Source: Conyzicola nivalis
Lineage (GTDB): Bacteria; Actinomycetota; Actinomycetes; Actinomycetales; Microbacteriaceae
Direction of reading: 5' to 3'
Length of the DNA: 64,000 bases
Assembly: GCF_014639655.1 (NCBI RefSeq)
Contig: NZ_BMGB01000001.1
Coordinates: forward strand, 1,070,882 to 1,134,881
The notes below the pieces were generated by a model. The model made no database searches. It was not told the DNA's origin and saw only the letters and a program-made list of their open reading frames with translations. How positions within the stretch are numbered: the stretch's first letter is position 1; each line of letters starts with the position of its first letter. Shown here piece after piece: positions 55,603 to 64,000 of the stretch. Position numbers and translations under genes: made by a program.

Positions 55603-57939
55603 TCACGGGGGTGCCTTCTGCCTCCAGACCCGCACCTCGTCGGGAGCGGATCCGGGAGCCAGCAGCACGAGCCCGTCGGTGTCGGTGCGGGTGGCCGCCG
55701 TGCCCACCCGGGCCAGCAGGTCGAGCAGGCGCTCGGTCGGATGCCCGTAGGTGTTCTCGGCGCCCACACCGATGACGCCGACCGTCGCGTCGGCACGCTC
55801 GTACACCCGGTCGAGCTGGTCGCCGCTGCCGTGGTGCGAGACCTTGACCACGTCGACCCGCGGAACCGGGCCGGCCGCCAGCATGAGGGCCTGCGCCCTC
55901 TCGCCGAGGTCTCCGAGAAACAGCGAGCCGAGGCATCCGTTCGCGCACGCGCCGACCGGCTCGAAGGCGAGCACGACGCTCGCGTCGTTGCCCGGTTCGA
56001 CCGAGCCGAGCCGGGCCGGCGGCCAGAGCACCGTGTAACGCAGCTCGCCGAACAGCCCGCTCCCGCCGCGGGACACGCGTTCGACCGCCGCTCCCCCGGC
56101 GGCCAGGTCCGCGACGAGCCGGTCGTCGGCGACCTCCCCGGACGGTCCCACGATCGCCCGGTCGACGCGACCGAACACGGTCTCGGTGCCGCCGACATGG
56201 TCGAGATCGAAGTGGCTGAGCACGAGCAGGTCGATACGTCCGACGCCGAGCTCGTCGAGGCACCGGGCGAGCGAGGCGGGGTCGGGACCGGTGTCGACGA
56301 GTGCGGTCCGGCCGCCGCTGCGCAGGAGCACGGCGTCGCCCTGGCCGATGTCGCACGCGGCGATCTGCCAGTCGCCGGGGCGCGACCACTGCTGCACCAC
56401 CCGCACCCCGGCGACGGCGCCCGCGAGGCCGACGAGCAGCACGACGGCGGTCGCGGCGCAGCCGAGCCGGGCGCGGCGGGAGACAGGTGCGAGCGCGGCG
56501 ATCAGCCCGCCCACCGTGACCACGGCCAACAGGCCGACCCCGACCGGCCCCTCCGGCCACGGGATCGCCCCGCCGGGAAGCCCGGCGAAGAATCCGGCGA
56601 CGGCGGCGATCCAGCTCGACGGGACCCACGCGACGGCGGTGAGCGCCTCGCCCAGCCAGGGCAGTACGGGCAGCGTGACGCAGGCGAGCAGCCCCAGCAC
56701 CGTCGCGAAGGGCGCCGCCGGTTCGGCCAGCGCGTTGGCCGCGATGCCGTAGGTCGGGATGGACGGCGCGAGCATCAGCAGTACCGGCTGGCAGGCCAGC
56801 TGCGCGGCCAGCGGCACCGCGATCACCACGGAGACGCCGAGCGGCAGGACGCGCTGCAGCAGCCGGCTGAGCGGGCCCGTGAGCACGAGCAGCCCGCCCG
56901 TCGCCAGCACCGACAGCACGAACCCGTAGTCGCGACTGAGCCACGGGTCGGTCGCCAGCAGGACGAGGGTCGCGAGCGAAAGCACCGGGATGCCGCGCAC
57001 GGGTCGCCCGCCCGCTGTCGAGAGCAGCACGATGACCGCCATCACGCCCGCCCGCACGACGCTCGCCTGCGGGGTCACCAGCACGACGAAACCGACGAGG
57101 ACGGCGACGGATGCACCGATCCGCGCGCCACGCGAGACCCCGAGCATCGCGCCCGCCAGCATGATGAGCGCGACGACTATGGCGCAGTTGGCGCCGGACA
57201 CCGCCGTGAGATGGCTCAGCGAGGTGGCCTTCATGGCGGCGTCGAGCTGCTCGCCCACCGCGGACGTGTCGCCGATCGCCAAGCCCGGTAGCAACGCCGC
57301 ACCCTCCCCGTCGAGCCGGGCGGCGGCCTCGGCGAACGACCCCCGCAGCCCGTTCGCCCAGTCGAGGAACCACGGCGGCGGCGCGGTCACCCGCGCCGGC
57401 CCGTCGGCGAAGACGAGAAACCCCACGTCGTCCTCCGGCGCGGTCGCGACGATCGTGCCGCCGAGCGCGAGGGTCGACCCGATGCCGGCGCGCTCCACCG
57501 GACGGGCGTCGAACACCAGCACGGGCGCCCCCACCGTCACGCTCCGGGCTTCGCCCAGCGTCATCGTCGTCGCGGTCGCCGAGAACGGTCCGTCGCGCGC
57601 GCTCGCGTCGGGCTCGCCGCCGACCGTCTCCGTCGTCGTGACGGTCAGCGTCACGTAGCGTCCGTCGTCGGCGGCGTCGAGCAACGCGGTCGGCTGCCGC
57701 ACCGGGGCGGCGACCGCGGCGGTCGTGCAGACGAGGCCCGCCGAGACGGCGCACACCGCGACCGCCACGAGCAGCGCCCTGCGCCAGACGAGCGCGGCGG
57801 CGAGGGCCAGACCCGCGACGGCCCAGAGGGCGATCGCGGCGGGCAGCGCGCGGCCCGGCGCGGAAACGACGAGCGCGGCCACGAGCCACGCGACCACCGC
57901 GGGCGGCACGAGCCGCAGATCGACCGGGCCGCGCTTCAC
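55603..57939 (-). CDS. comEC: ComEC/Rec2-family competence protein
   Basis: 778 residues: N-terminal membrane segments, a DUF4131-like OB region, the Competence membrane domain (around HLTAVSGANCAIVVALIML and the multi-helix stretch to residue about 500), and a C-terminal metallo-beta-lactamase domain with SHFDLDHVGG and KVSHHGSGDQ. In naturally competent bacteria it forms the DNA channel. A GTG start overlaps comEA (GTGA). No pilus or comF genes are in the window, so competence is not shown. Confidence 0.95.
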   Translation of the reverse strand: MKRGPVDLRLVPPAVVAWLVAALVVSAPGRALPAAIALWAVAGLALAAALVWRRALLVAVAVCAVSAGLVCTTAAVAAPVRQPTALLDAADDGRYVTLTVTTTETVGGEPDASARDGPFSATATTMTLGEARSVTVGAPVLVFDARPVERAGIGSTLALGGTIVATAPEDDVGFLVFADGPARVTAPPPWFLDWANGLRGSFAEAAARLDGEGAALLPGLAIGDTSAVGEQLDAAMKATSLSHLTAVSGANCAIVVALIMLAGAMLGVSRGARIGASVAVLVGFVVLVTPQASVVRAGVMAVIVLLSTAGGRPVRGIPVLSLATLVLLATDPWLSRDYGFVLSVLATGGLLVLTGPLSRLLQRVLPLGVSVVIAVPLAAQLACQPVLLMLAPSIPTYGIAANALAEPAAPFATVLGLLACVTLPVLPWLGEALTAVAWVPSSWIAAVAGFFAGLPGGAIPWPEGPVGVGLLAVVTVGGLIAALAPVSRRARLGCAATAVVLLVGLAGAVAGVRVVQQWSRPGDWQIAACDIGQGDAVLLRSGGRTALVDTGPDPASLARCLDELGVGRIDLLVLSHFDLDHVGGTETVFGRVDRAIVGPSGEVADDRLVADLAAGGAAVERVSRGGSGLFGELRYTVLWPPARLGSVEPGNDASVVLAFEPVGACANGCLGSLFLGDLGERAQALMLAAGPVPRVDVVKVSHHGSGDQLDRVYERADATVGVIGVGAENTYGHPTERLLDLLARVGTAATRTDTDGLVLLAPGSAPDEVRVWRQKAPP

Positions 57940-58556
57940 AGCGTCACCAGCTCCTTCAACGCGTCGAACGTCTTCTCGCCGATGCCGGCGACGCTCATCA
58001 GGTCTTCGATCGCGGAGAAGCGCCCGTTCTCGTCGCGCCACGCGATGATGCGTTCGGCCATGGCGGGGCCCACCCTCGGCAGGGTTTCGAGAGCCGCGAC
58101 ATCCGCGGTATTGATGTTGACCTTTCCGGGGACGACCGCTCCCCCGGCCGCGCCACCCGGCCCCGCGACGGGTGTTTCGCCGACGAGTGGCACGACGAGC
58201 TGCTCGCCGTCGGTGACGAAGCGGGCAAGATTGAGTCCGCTCTGGTCTGCGCCATCCGCGAACCCGCCCGCCGCCGCGACGGCGTCGACCACCCGGTCTC
58301 CCTCGCGCAGCTCGTACAGGCCGGGACTCGCGACCGCGCCGAGGATGTGCACGAAGATGCCGGCTCCGGATGGCGCCGCCGTTGCCGTGGCCGCCGATTC
58401 GAGGGCGCCGTCGGCCGGGGCGATGACCGCGCTCTGCCCCTTGGGCGCGAGCGCGGAGAACAGGATCGCGCACGCCAGCCCGACGAACAGGACGACCACG
58501 GCGGCGCCCACCCCGATGCGCACGCGTGCGCGCCGCACCTCGCCGGGATCGCTCAT
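57936..58556 (-). CDS. comEA: ComEA-family DNA-binding protein
   Basis: 206 residues: one N-terminal membrane helix (VGAAVVVLFVGLACAILFSA), a SLBB-type domain (GIFVHILGAVASPGLYELRE) and a C-terminal helix-hairpin-helix pair (GKVNINTADVAALETLPRVG) that binds double-stranded DNA outside the membrane. Partner of ComEC, with which it overlaps. Confidence 0.96.
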   Translation of the reverse strand: MSDPGEVRRARVRIGVGAAVVVLFVGLACAILFSALAPKGQSAVIAPADGALESAATATAAPSGAGIFVHILGAVASPGLYELREGDRVVDAVAAAGGFADGADQSGLNLARFVTDGEQLVVPLVGETPVAGPGGAAGGAVVPGKVNINTADVAALETLPRVGPAMAERIIAWRDENGRFSAIEDLMSVAGIGEKTFDALKELVTL

Positions 58557-58663
58557 GCGACGACGGTAGACGTGCGGTGCCGCGGCGGACGGCGGTGTGG
58601 CCCATCAGCGCACAACGACCGTCGGCGGCCGGCTGGGGAGGGAGACGCGCCACGGCCCAGTTC

Positions 58664-58690
58664 GAAAACTCAGGAAACCCGGTCGCCAGC
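58664..58690. repeat. Extra left half-element in front of copy 14
   Basis: A 27-bp segment identical to the left end of copy 14 except at one base, 47 bp upstream of it. It has no right arm of its own, so it is a truncated or partly duplicated element. Confidence 0.9.
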
Positions 58691-58710
58691 GCCCATCCAC
58701 CGTCGTGTGT

Positions 58711-58802
58711 GGAAACTCAGGAAACCCGGTCGCCAGCTCGCGGGCGACCCGCGAGGTGGCGCGGGCAGGTCGCCGCTCCCCGACGCGCATTCCTGAATTT
58801 CC
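58711..58802. repeat. 92-bp hairpin repeat, copy 14
   Basis: Left arm GGAAACTCAGGA, right arm standard, GTCG at both ends. Central stem CCCGCG/CGCGGG with loop AGGTGG at the midpoint. Ends 51 bp downstream of the leuS stop, in the 297-bp gap before comEA. Confidence 0.95.
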
Positions 58803-58853
58803 GAAATCTCGCGCGGGGGCGCGGGAGGCGCTGGGGTGGTGCCTACGGCGGGG

Positions 58854-61415
58854 CTACTTCACCGCGAACGAGATGACGCGCGGCGCCCGCACGATCACGT
58901 TCACGATCTCCTGGTCGCCGATCGACCGGATCACGGCTTCCGACTTGCGCGCCAGCGCCTCGAGGTCTTCGCCGCTGATCTTCGGCGACACCTCGAACTT
59001 GTCGCGCACCTTGCCGTTGACCTGGACGACCGCCATCACGGAGTCCTCGACGAGCAGCGTCGGGTCGGCCTTGCGCCAACGCACCAGCGCCACTGTCGGC
59101 TCGTAGCCGAGCAGCTCCCACATCTCCTCGGCCGTGTACGGCGCGAATAGGCTGAGGGCGACGGTGATGACCTCGGTCGCCTCGCGCACCGCGGCGTCGG
59201 CGGGGCCGGCACCGGTGTCGATGGTCTTGCGGGTCGCGTTGACCAGTTCCATCAGTCGCGCGACGACGACGTTGAACTTGAACGACTCGACGAGGCCGGG
59301 TCCGTCCTGCAGGAAGCGGTGCGTCTGCTTGCGCAGGGCCGCGTCGCCGGTCTTCCATTCCACGTCGGGAGCGCTCGTGACGTCCTTCGCGAGGCGCCAG
59401 GCACGCTTGAGGAACTTGGCCGAGCCGGCGGGCGAGACGTCTTCCCAGTTGATGTCGTCTTCGGGCGGGCCGGCGAACACCATCGTGAGGCGGATCGCGT
59501 CGACGCCGAACTCGTCGATGACGTCGCCGAGGTTCACGCCGCCCTTGCTCTTCGACATCTTCGAGCCGCCGGAGAGCACCATGCCCTGGTTGAGCAGCGC
59601 GCTGAACGGCTCGGTGAACGAGACGTAGCCGAGGTCGAACAGCACCTTCGTGATGAAGCGCGCGTAGAGCAGGTGCAGGATGGCGTGCTCCACGCCTCCG
59701 ACGTACTGGTCGACCGGCGCCCACTTGTCGGCGTCCTTCGGGTTGAACGCCTGGCTGTCGTCGTTCGGGTTGAGGAAGCGCAGGAAGTACCACGAGCTGT
59801 CGACGAAGGTGTCCATCGTGTCGGCGTCGCGCAGGGCGGCGCTGCCGTCGCGCGGGTCGGGCACGTTGACCCAGTCCGCGGCGGCGGCGAGCGGCGACTG
59901 GCCCTTGGGCTGCAGGTCGAGGCCCTCGGTCGGCGGCAGCAGCACGGGCAGCTGGTCTTCCGGCACCGGCACGAGCTCGCCGTCGGCGCCGTGGATCATC
60001 GGGATCGGGGTTCCCCAGAAACGCTGGCGGCTGATCAGCCAGTCGCGCAGCCGGTAGGTCTTGGCGGCGCGGCCGCTGCCGGTCGAGCCGAGCAGCTCGA
60101 TGGCGCGCTTGATCGCGTGGGTGCGGCTCAGCCCGTCGAGCGGACCGGAGTTGATCATGCGGCCCTCGCCGACCAGTGCCTCGCCGGTCTTCGACGGCGA
60201 CAGCGGCGGAAGGTCGTCGGGCAGGATCGCCACGCCGTTCTCGTCGAGGTCGAGCACCGGGATGGAGGCGGTGACGGGCGCGTTCGTGTCGACGACGACC
60301 ACGACGGGCAGGTCGAACTTCAACGCGAAGTCGAGGTCGCGCTGGTCGTGGGCGGGAACGGCCATAACGGCGCCGTGCCCGTAGTCGGCGAGCACGTAGT
60401 CGGCGGCCCAGATCGGGATGCGTTCCTTCGTAACCGGGTTGACCGCGAACCGGCGGAGCGGCACGCCGGTCTTCTCGCGAGTGGCATCCTGCCTCTCGAT
60501 CTCCGTACTGCGCTGGGTCTGCTCGAGGTAGGCCGCGAAGGCGGCCTTGGTCTCGTCCGACCCGGTCGACACGAGCTCGGCGGCGAGGTCGGAGTCGGGC
60601 GCGACGACCATGAAGGTCACACCGAACAGGGTGTCGGGGCGGGTGGTGAAGACGGTGACCTTCTCGTCGCGTCCCTCGATGACGAAGTCGACGTCGGCGC
60701 CGACGGAGCGTCCGATCCAGTTGCGCTGCATGGCGAGCACCTTGCTCGGCCAGTGGCCCTCGAGCTGGTTTAGGTCGTCGAGCAGGCGGTCGGCGTAGTC
60801 GGTGATCTTGAAGTACCACTGCGTGAGCTTCTTCTTGACCACGACGGCGCCGGAGCGGTCGGACGTGCCGTCGGCGAGCACCTGCTCGTTCGCGAGCACG
60901 GTCTGGTCGATCGGGTCCCAGTTGACCCAGCTCTCCTTGCGGTAGGCGAGGCCCTTCTCGTACAGCTTGAGGAACAGCCACTGGTTCCACTTGTAGTACT
61001 CGGGGTCGCTGGTCGCGAGCTCGCGGTCCCAGTCGACGCTGGTCGCATAGCGGCGCATCGACGCCTTCTGCTCGGCGATGTTGCGGTAGGTCCAGTCGCG
61101 CGGGTTCACGCCGCGCTTGATGGCGGCGTTCTCGGCGGGCAGACCGAAGGAGTCCCAGCCGACCGGGTGCAGCACGTTGAAGCCCTGCATGCGCCAGTAG
61201 CGCGCGACGACGTCGGCGAGAGCGTAGGCCTCGCCGTGTCCCATGTGCAGGTCGCCCGAGGGGTAGGAGAACATGTCGAGGATGTACTTGCGCGGTCGCT
61301 TGTCGTCGGCGTTGCCCGAGGCGAACGGCTTGAGTTGCTCCCACACCGGCAGCCACTTGTTCTGCAGCGCGTCGATGTCGTACTCGGGAGCGTCGTCTGG
61401 GTACTCGTGTGCCAC
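58854..61415 (-). CDS. leuS: Leucyl-tRNA synthetase
   Basis: Class Ia synthetase of 853 residues. HIGH-type motif in [19 protein letters not shown], the CP1 editing domain with the [12 protein letters not shown] threonine-rich segment, KMSKS ([14 protein letters not shown]), and the C-terminal domain ending in an intact tail ([16 protein letters not shown]). I use the GTG at 61415; the frame runs on to 61472 but the first 19 residues look non-native. Isolated transcription unit ending at hairpin copy 14. Confidence 0.97.
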   Translation of the reverse strand: MAHEYPDDAPEYDIDALQNKWLPVWEQLKPFASGNADDKRPRKYILDMFSYPSGDLHMGHGEAYALADVVARYWRMQGFNVLHPVGWDSFGLPAENAAIKRGVNPRDWTYRNIAEQKASMRRYATSVDWDRELATSDPEYYKWNQWLFLKLYEKGLAYRKESWVNWDPIDQTVLANEQVLADGTSDRSGAVVVKKKLTQWYFKITDYADRLLDDLNQLEGHWPSKVLAMQRNWIGRSVGADVDFVIEGRDEKVTVFTTRPDTLFGVTFMVVAPDSDLAAELVSTGSDETKAAFAAYLEQTQRSTEIERQDATREKTGVPLRRFAVNPVTKERIPIWAADYVLADYGHGAVMAVPAHDQRDLDFALKFDLPVVVVVDTNAPVTASIPVLDLDENGVAILPDDLPPLSPSKTGEALVGEGRMINSGPLDGLSRTHAIKRAIELLGSTGSGRAAKTYRLRDWLISRQRFWGTPIPMIHGADGELVPVPEDQLPVLLPPTEGLDLQPKGQSPLAAAADWVNVPDPRDGSAALRDADTMDTFVDSSWYFLRFLNPNDDSQAFNPKDADKWAPVDQYVGGVEHAILHLLYARFITKVLFDLGYVSFTEPFSALLNQGMVLSGGSKMSKSKGGVNLGDVIDEFGVDAIRLTMVFAGPPEDDINWEDVSPAGSAKFLKRAWRLAKDVTSAPDVEWKTGDAALRKQTHRFLQDGPGLVESFKFNVVVARLMELVNATRKTIDTGAGPADAAVREATEVITVALSLFAPYTAEEMWELLGYEPTVALVRWRKADPTLLVEDSVMAVVQVNGKVRDKFEVSPKISGEDLEALARKSEAVIRSIGDQEIVNVIVRAPRVISFAVK

Positions 61416-61510
61416 GTGTGTTCTCAATTCATTGCGGGGAGAGTGGGCGCGAGACTTGCGAGCGCGGCCCAACCAACAAGATTAGCGAACGGATGCTGCA
61501 GCCGCCGCAC

Positions 61511-61528
61511 TGCAACCATAGGGTTGCA
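61511..61528. promoter_or_regulatory. ArsR-type operator, site 1
   Basis: TGCAAC-N6-GTTGCA. Its right half overlaps TTGCAC (61524-61529), a possible -35 box. Matches site 2 in half-site and spacing. Confidence 0.7.
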
Positions 61529-61543
61529 CCTTGCCGCCCCATG

Positions 61544-61561
61544 TGCAACTCTGGTGTTGCA
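61544..61561. promoter_or_regulatory. ArsR-type operator, site 2
   Basis: TGCAAC-N6-GTTGCA, the same half-sites and spacing as site 1, centred 33 bp (three helical turns) downstream and 33 bp before the SRPBCC start codon. Confidence 0.7.
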
Positions 61562-61593
61562 CTCATTCACCCGTCAGATCGAAAGGAAACACC

Positions 61594-62076
61594 ATGACCG
61601 ACACGACCCCCGCCGTCGTCGACGACGAGACCTGGAGCGTCACCCGCACCGTACGCATCGACGCGCCGCGCTCCGCGGTGTGGGCGGCGCTTACGACCCC
61701 CGAGCTCATCTCGCAGTGGTTCGGACAGCGGACCGAGTTCGACCGCATCGCGGTCGGCGGCACCGGCCACTTCTCCTTCGATGGCTACGGCGACAACCCC
61801 GCCGTCATCGTCGAGCACCAGCCCGAGAGCGCGTTCGGATACCGCTGGGGCACGAAGGACGAGCCGATCCGCGACGACAACTCGACGCTCGTTCGGTTCA
61901 CCCTCGACGACGAGGGCGACGCGACGCTGCTCGCGGTCGTCGAGACCGGCTTCGGGCTGCTCGCCGGGGGCGACGACCACCGCCGCACCCACCTCCACGA
62001 GCACCGCGAGGGCTGGGACTCGGAGCTCGACGAACTCGTGGCGTTGCTGGCGGCGTCACCGTCGAGGTCCGCGTGA
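61594..62076 (+). CDS. SRPBCC/AHSA1-domain protein
   Basis: 160 residues of the Aha1-C/SRPBCC ligand-binding fold: SVTRTVRIDAPRSAVWAALT, LISQWFGQRTEFD and the C-terminal HEHREGWDSELDELVALL. Function unknown; these proteins are often paired with an ArsR regulator, as here. ATG with AAAGGAAA upstream. Its stop overlaps the ArsR start. A paralogue follows at 62602. Confidence 0.9.
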   Translation: MTDTTPAVVDDETWSVTRTVRIDAPRSAVWAALTTPELISQWFGQRTEFDRIAVGGTGHFSFDGYGDNPAVIVEHQPESAFGYRWGTKDEPIRDDNSTLVRFTLDDEGDATLLAVVETGFGLLAGGDDHRRTHLHEHREGWDSELDELVALLAASPSRSA

Positions 62077-62381
62077 CCCTCGTACCCGTGTTTGCCGCAC
62101 TGGGCGACGAGACGCGCTGGAGCATCCTCACCGAGCTCGGCAGCGAAGACCTCTCGGCGTCGGCGCTCGCGTTGCGCCTGCCGGTGAGCCGGCAGGCGAT
62201 CGCGAAGCACCTGGCAGCGCTGGTCGAGGTCGGACTCGTCGAGGCCGTGCCCGCGGGACGGGAGATACGCTACCGCGCGCTCGGCTCCCGCCTGGGCGAG
62301 CTCGCCGCGCAGCTCGAGCAGATCGGCACCGCCTGGGACGCCCGCCTCGCCGCCCTCAAGCGCCTGGCCGAGGGCCGCTAG
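62073..62381 (+). CDS. ArsR-family transcriptional regulator
   Basis: 102-residue winged-helix protein: VFAALGDETRWSILTELGSE, the recognition helix region SALALRLPVSRQAIAKHLAA and wing VPAGREIRYRAL. No metal-binding cysteines of ArsR/SmtB sensors are present, so it belongs to the non-metal SRPBCC-linked branch. GTG start overlaps the SRPBCC stop (GTGA). Likely autoregulates through the twin TGCAAC-N6-GTTGCA sites. Confidence 0.93.
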   Translation: MTLVPVFAALGDETRWSILTELGSEDLSASALALRLPVSRQAIAKHLAALVEVGLVEAVPAGREIRYRALGSRLGELAAQLEQIGTAWDARLAALKRLAEGR

Positions 62382-62392
62382 CCGGGGCCTTC

Positions 62393-62484
62393 GGAAACTC
62401 AGGAACCCGCGTCGCCAGGTCTCCGTCGGATCGTGGAACCGCGCGCATCCGCAATGCCGCATCGACCGCGTCTCCTGAATTTCC
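62393..62484. repeat. 92-bp hairpin repeat, copy 15
   Basis: Left arm GGAAACTCAGGA, right arm standard, GTCG at both ends. Central stem CGTG/CGCG (one G-U pair) with loop GAACCG. It begins 11 bp after the ArsR stop, the closest of all copies. Confidence 0.95.
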
Positions 62485-62601
62485 GAAACTGCTTATTCAG
62501 GACGGAGCGGCGGATGTCGCGGCGCCCGCCACCCCGGCGGCGCGGCACCCCGTTGCGCGGGCCGCGCCCGCGGAGGAACCTGTAGGCGATGGGAGGACGC
62601 C

Positions 62602-63072
62602 ATGGCTGACATCGAGGACGGCGCTGTCGTCGACGAGGAGCATTACTCCGTGAGCCGCACCGTGCACGTGCGCACACCGCGCGGCCGGGTCTGGGACGCG
62701 ATCACCACGGCGGACGGCATTGCCCGCTGGTTCGGCGACACCGCGAGCCTCGACGAGGCCAGGGTGGGGGCGAGCGGCTCGCTCGGCTGGGAGGACTTCG
62801 GCGACTACGCGTTCGTCGTCACGGCGGTGGTCGACGGCTTCCTGTTCGAGTTCCGGTGGGCGAAGGACCCCGGTGTCGACGTGCGGGAGGACAACGCGAC
62901 GTCCGTGCGCTTCGTGCTCGCCGACGCGGTCGACGGCACCATCCTCACCGTGGTCGAGAGCGGCTTCGACCTTCTCGCGGGCGACGACGCGGCGCGGCGC
63001 GAGCTGTTGCACGGCAACCGCGAGGGCTGGAATCTCGAGCTCGACGAACTGGTCAGGACGCTCGAGTCGTAA
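62602..63072 (+). CDS. SRPBCC/AHSA1-domain protein (paralogue)
   Basis: 156 residues, the same fold and landmarks as the gene at 61594: YSVSRTVHVRTPRGRVWDAI, IARWFGDTASLD, VESGFDLLAGDDAARRELLH and GNREGWNLELDELVRTL. ATG with GGGAGGA upstream. Separated from the ArsR gene by 220 bp containing hairpin copy 15. Its end overlaps the convergent pabB gene by 20 bp. Confidence 0.9.
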   Translation: MADIEDGAVVDEEHYSVSRTVHVRTPRGRVWDAITTADGIARWFGDTASLDEARVGASGSLGWEDFGDYAFVVTAVVDGFLFEFRWAKDPGVDVREDNATSVRFVLADAVDGTILTVVESGFDLLAGDDAARRELLHGNREGWNLELDELVRTLES

Positions 63073-64000
63073 GCACGGCGAGCAGCGCGGCCGCCTTGAG
63101 CTTGACCTCGGCGAGCTCCTCGGCGGGCGCCGAGAGCGCCGTGATGCCGCCTCCGGCGCCGACCGTCGCACCGGCCCGGTCGAGCACGATCGAGCGGATC
63201 ACCATGGCGAGGTCGACGCGTCCGTCCACCCCGAAGTAGCCGAAGGCGCCGGCGTAGATGCCGCGCGCCCTGTCCTCGAGCCGGTCGAGGATGAGGGTCG
63301 CGTTGCGTTTGGGCGCGCCCGTCATCGAGCCCGCCGGGAAGCAGGCCACGACCGCGTCGACGGCGTCGACCCCGGGCGAGAGCCGTCCGCGCACGGTGCT
63401 CACCAGCTGGTGCACCTGCGGGTAGCTCTCGAGCGCGAACAGGCTCGGCACCGTCACCGTGCCGAGCTCGCTCACGCGTCCGATGTCGTTGCGCATCAGG
63501 TCGACGATCATGAGATTCTCGGCGCGTTCCTTGTCGCTCGCGAGGAGTTCGGCCTTGAGAACGTCGTCGTCGGCCGGGTTCGCGCCCCGTGCCCGCGTGC
63601 CCTTGATCGGCTTCGACTCCACGACGCCGTCGGGCGTGACGCTGAGGAACTGCTCGGGCGAGGCGCTGAGGAGGGCGACCCCGCCGATGCGGATCAGCCC
63701 GCCGTGGTGCGCGGGGCTCGACGCGCGCAGCGCCAGGTAGGCGGCGAACGGGTCGGGCCGCACGTCGACCGTCGCCTCGTTCGTGAGACAGAGCTGGTAG
63801 GCGTCGCCCGCGCGGATCGCCGCCTGGCATTCGGCGATGAGTTCGAGGTAGCGGGCGTCGCTCGTGGTCCAGGTCGCCGGCGCATCGGAGGGTGCGTGTA
63901 CGGGCAGCGGACGATCGAGCCCGAGCGCGGTGATCGTCGCGGTACGCCAGTCGGCGAGCTCGCCCTCCCACGACCCGCCGAGCGCGAGCAGGGTGACCTC
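63053..64000 (-). CDS. pabB: Aminodeoxychorismate synthase component I (partial, 5' end beyond the window)
   Basis: Makes 4-amino-4-deoxychorismate for folate. The visible 315 codons contain DAYQLCLTNE, the key motif PIKGTRARG, LMRNDIGR and PAGSMTGAPKR, and the frame is open to the right window edge. The Lys in PIKGT is the PabB-type nucleophile, where TrpE has PIAGT, so pabB is favoured over trpE. The 3' end is complete. Confidence 0.9.
   Translation of the reverse strand, partial: EVTLLALGGSWEGELADWRTATITALGLDRPLPVHAPSDAPATWTTSDARYLELIAECQAAIRAGDAYQLCLTNEATVDVRPDPFAAYLALRASSPAHHGGLIRIGGVALLSASPEQFLSVTPDGVVESKPIKGTRARGANPADDDVLKAELLASDKERAENLMIVDLMRNDIGRVSELGTVTVPSLFALESYPQVHQLVSTVRGRLSPGVDAVDAVVACFPAGSMTGAPKRNATLILDRLEDRARGIYAGAFGYFGVDGRVDLAMVIRSIVLDRAGATVGAGGGITALSAPAEELAEVKLKAAALLAVLTTRAS

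Noticed and set aside
54829-57291. An 820-codon plus-strand open frame opposite holA and comEC
   Set aside because: Antisense shadow in high-GC DNA; composition is Arg/Glu/Gly/Ala repeats, and the minus-strand genes have clear motifs.

Overview
The window is high-GC, densely packed DNA from an actinobacterium, most likely a member of the Microbacteriaceae. This is inferred from gene order (dusB-dgt-dnaG, recO-uppS, hrcA-dnaJ-rsmE-HIT-phoH-ybeY-CNNM-era, lepA-hemW, holA-comEC-comEA), the single-chain alpha2-type GlyRS, an F420-type deazaflavin enzyme, frequent GTG starts and many GTGA/ATGA stop-start overlaps. I did not compute a phylogeny. The first 19 bases are a pure C run, so the left edge may be a contig end.

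Layout. 0.05-1.7 kb: peptide-type ABC substrate-binding lipoprotein. 1.9-6.5 kb: dnaG, dgt, dusB. 6.5-9.0 kb: YbaK-type deacylase, a 44-residue CX4C protein coupled to a DsbA/FrnE oxidoreductase, and a DUF559 (Vsr-like) nuclease. 9.4-17.6 kb: glyS, a class V aminotransferase with a divergent LysR regulator, a Gfo/Idh oxidoreductase, uppS-recO, an NAD(P)-binding protein and a TRIC/UPF0126 channel. 18-19.9 kb: leuA with a leucine-rich leader peptide and attenuator. 20-33.6 kb: a sugar-diacid island. 34.2-38.3 kb: an ABC exporter and a two-component system. 38.4-46.4 kb: the hrcA-dnaJ-to-era operon behind a CIRCE-like operator, and two small DUF4870 membrane proteins. 46.4-54.4 kb: hemW, a DDN-like F420 protein, DUF1990, lepA, an epimerase, an aminotransferase, a hydrolase and rpsT. 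54.5-64 kb: holA, comEC, comEA, leuS, SRPBCC/ArsR genes and a partial pabB.

The island at 20-33.6 kb reads as a complete oxidative route for D-glucarate and galactarate. A TctABC tripartite carrier brings the acid in. Three enolase-superfamily dehydratases (talarate/galactarate-type, glucarate-like, GudD) make 5-keto-4-deoxyglucarate. KdgD converts this to alpha-ketoglutarate semialdehyde, and an aldehyde dehydrogenase gives alpha-ketoglutarate. A GntR/FCD and a LysR regulator, each with a candidate operator nearby, complete the set. A 27-codon remnant of a second copy of the aldehyde dehydrogenase 3' end survives at 33.85 kb.

The most unusual content is a family of 15 intergenic hairpin repeats. 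Each carries the half-site GGAAATTCAGGA-N6-GTCG at both ends in inverted orientation. Thirteen are exactly 92 bp long although their interiors differ, and the remaining two are 80 and 81 bp. A hexanucleotide loop sits at the exact centre of most copies. The copies lie at ten loci, every one downstream of a stop codon and none in a divergent promoter region. One copy encodes the C-terminal tail of the DUF559 nuclease. No transposase is present, and I do not recognise the family.
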